This document shows positions 5,369-5,669 of a stretch of 5,669 bases of DNA, piece after piece. The stretch covers positions 1-5,669 of the forward strand of contig JAIRXN010000149.1 of the NCBI GenBank assembly GCA_031268245.1, in the 5' to 3' direction. Numbering within the stretch: position 1 is the stretch's first letter; each line of letters begins with the position of its first letter. Below the pieces are notes generated by a model, which saw only the letters and a list, made by a program, of their open reading frames with translations, searched no databases and was not told where the DNA came from. The translations under genes were made by a program, and so were the position numbers. The DNA is from Treponema sp. (GTDB taxonomy: Bacteria; Spirochaetota; Spirochaetia; Treponematales; Breznakiellaceae).

Positions 5369-5377
5369 ATTATTGCA
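5369..5377 (-). promoter_or_regulatory. Extended -10 promoter of the queH-tcdA-ttcA-acyltransferase operon
   Basis: On the minus strand TGC (5377-5375) directly precedes AATAAT (5374-5369, 5 of 6 matches to TATAAT), an extended -10 element. No good -35 is seen. The -10 ends 5 nt before the queH ATG, so transcription should begin at or within a base or two of the start codon. Confidence 0.45.
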
Positions 5378-5402
5378 TGTTTGGCCGTTCCGATGCTATC
5401 AT
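5373..5402 (+). promoter_or_regulatory. Extended -10 promoter of the LarA-like gene
   Basis: On the plus strand a weak -35 TTGCAT (5373-5378) is followed by an 18-nt spacer ending in TGC (5394-5396), then TATCAT (5397-5402, 5 of 6). The -10 ends 6 nt before the ATG at 5409, predicting a start site on the A of the ATG. It overlaps the divergent queH promoter, so the two may compete or share a regulator. Confidence 0.45.
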
Positions 5403-5408
5403 GTAATA

Positions 5409-5669
5409 ATGAATGGAATAATCAGCCGCCTGTGTGCGGAAGTCCCTCTGCCCAAAATGATAAAAGTCAGGCAGCTCTTTGACCGGGGAAGAATTGAAAC
5501 CGCGGATATTCCGTCTGCGGCGCTCAGGGAGATTAGCCTGAGTGAATTGAGAGATCCTGTCAAACCGGGCATGCGCATAGCCATTACCTGCGGAAGCCGG
5601 GGAGTGGCAAACATTGCGCTCATTATCCGCGCGCTGGCGGATTTTGTCAGAGCCAGAGGCGCCCATCCC
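5409..5669 (+). CDS. LarA/DUF2088-family (lactate racemase domain) protein, N-terminal part
   Basis: 87 codons are visible before the right edge; the frame is open to the end. The sequence reads VPLPKMIKVRQLFDRGRIE (about 12-30), then PVKPGMRIAITCGSRGVAN (50-68), then a helix IALIIRALADFVRARGAHP. This is the N-terminal pattern of DUF2088/LarA-like proteins (PF09861): a conserved start with a PGMRVAI strand, a GSRG-AN loop and a helix ending before a (G)G-x-P turn. LarA itself is a nickel-pincer lactate racemase. This branch, with GSRGVAN, belongs to the broader family with uncharacterised substrates, so lactate racemase should not be assumed. The metal- and cofactor-binding parts lie outside the window. 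ATG 5409 lacks a Shine-Dalgarno sequence. The gene is divergent from queH with 45 bp between them. Confidence 0.78.
   Translation, partial: MNGIISRLCAEVPLPKMIKVRQLFDRGRIETADIPSAALREISLSELRDPVKPGMRIAITCGSRGVANIALIIRALADFVRARGAHP

Noticed and set aside
5364..5408. preQ1 riboswitch ahead of queH
   Set aside because: Only 45 bp separate the divergent genes and promoters point to starts at the ATGs, leaving no room for an aptamer.
1..5669. CRISPR array, tRNA or rRNA gene, transposase
   Set aside because: No regularly spaced repeats, cloverleaf, rRNA-like sequence or transposase motif was seen on either strand.

Overview
The window looks like part of a bacterial chromosome with mixed base composition. 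A well-packed, GC-richer block of tRNA-modification genes (about 2079-5363, minus strand) sits beside a looser, AT-richer accessory stretch (about 417-1900). The gene families and style suggest a spirochaete of the Treponema type: a heptad-repeat PD-(D/E)XK protein, a COG3146 N-acyltransferase, a short TtcA-like protein, QueH, and a LarA/DUF2088 protein. This is inference from recognition only; there is no rRNA or marker gene to confirm it.

Layout. 1-416 (minus) is the 5' part of a coiled-coil PD-(D/E)XK nuclease-like gene. It has a near-ideal promoter placed so that transcription would start at the ATG. 417-663 has no confident gene, but holds a 34-nt sequence that recurs at 1825-1858. 664-1839 (minus) holds three unrecognised ORFs in a compact row: 190 aa, then an 89-aa three-helix membrane protein, then 91 aa. 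A promoter and Shine-Dalgarno sequence lie upstream of the first. 1900-2078 is intergenic and contains a long imperfect inverted repeat. 2079-5363 (minus) is a four-gene operon reading queH, tcdA, ttcA-like, COG3146 acyltransferase, with overlapping or abutting ends throughout. 5409 to the end (plus) is the N-terminal part of a LarA/DUF2088-family protein, divergent from queH across only 45 bp.

How the genes work together. The first three operon genes each belong to a family that modifies the tRNA anticodon loop: QueH finishes queuosine at position 34, TcdA cyclises t6A at position 37, and TtcA thiolates C32. One transcript therefore appears to serve three positions of the same loop. The acyltransferase at the operon end has no known link to this work.

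The most interesting structural signal is initiation. Three genes without a visible Shine-Dalgarno sequence (the PD-(D/E)XK gene, queH and the LarA-like gene) each have a -10 element ending 5-6 nt before the start codon. This predicts leaderless mRNAs. Genes inside or beside these units do carry Shine-Dalgarno sequences, so both modes seem to coexist.
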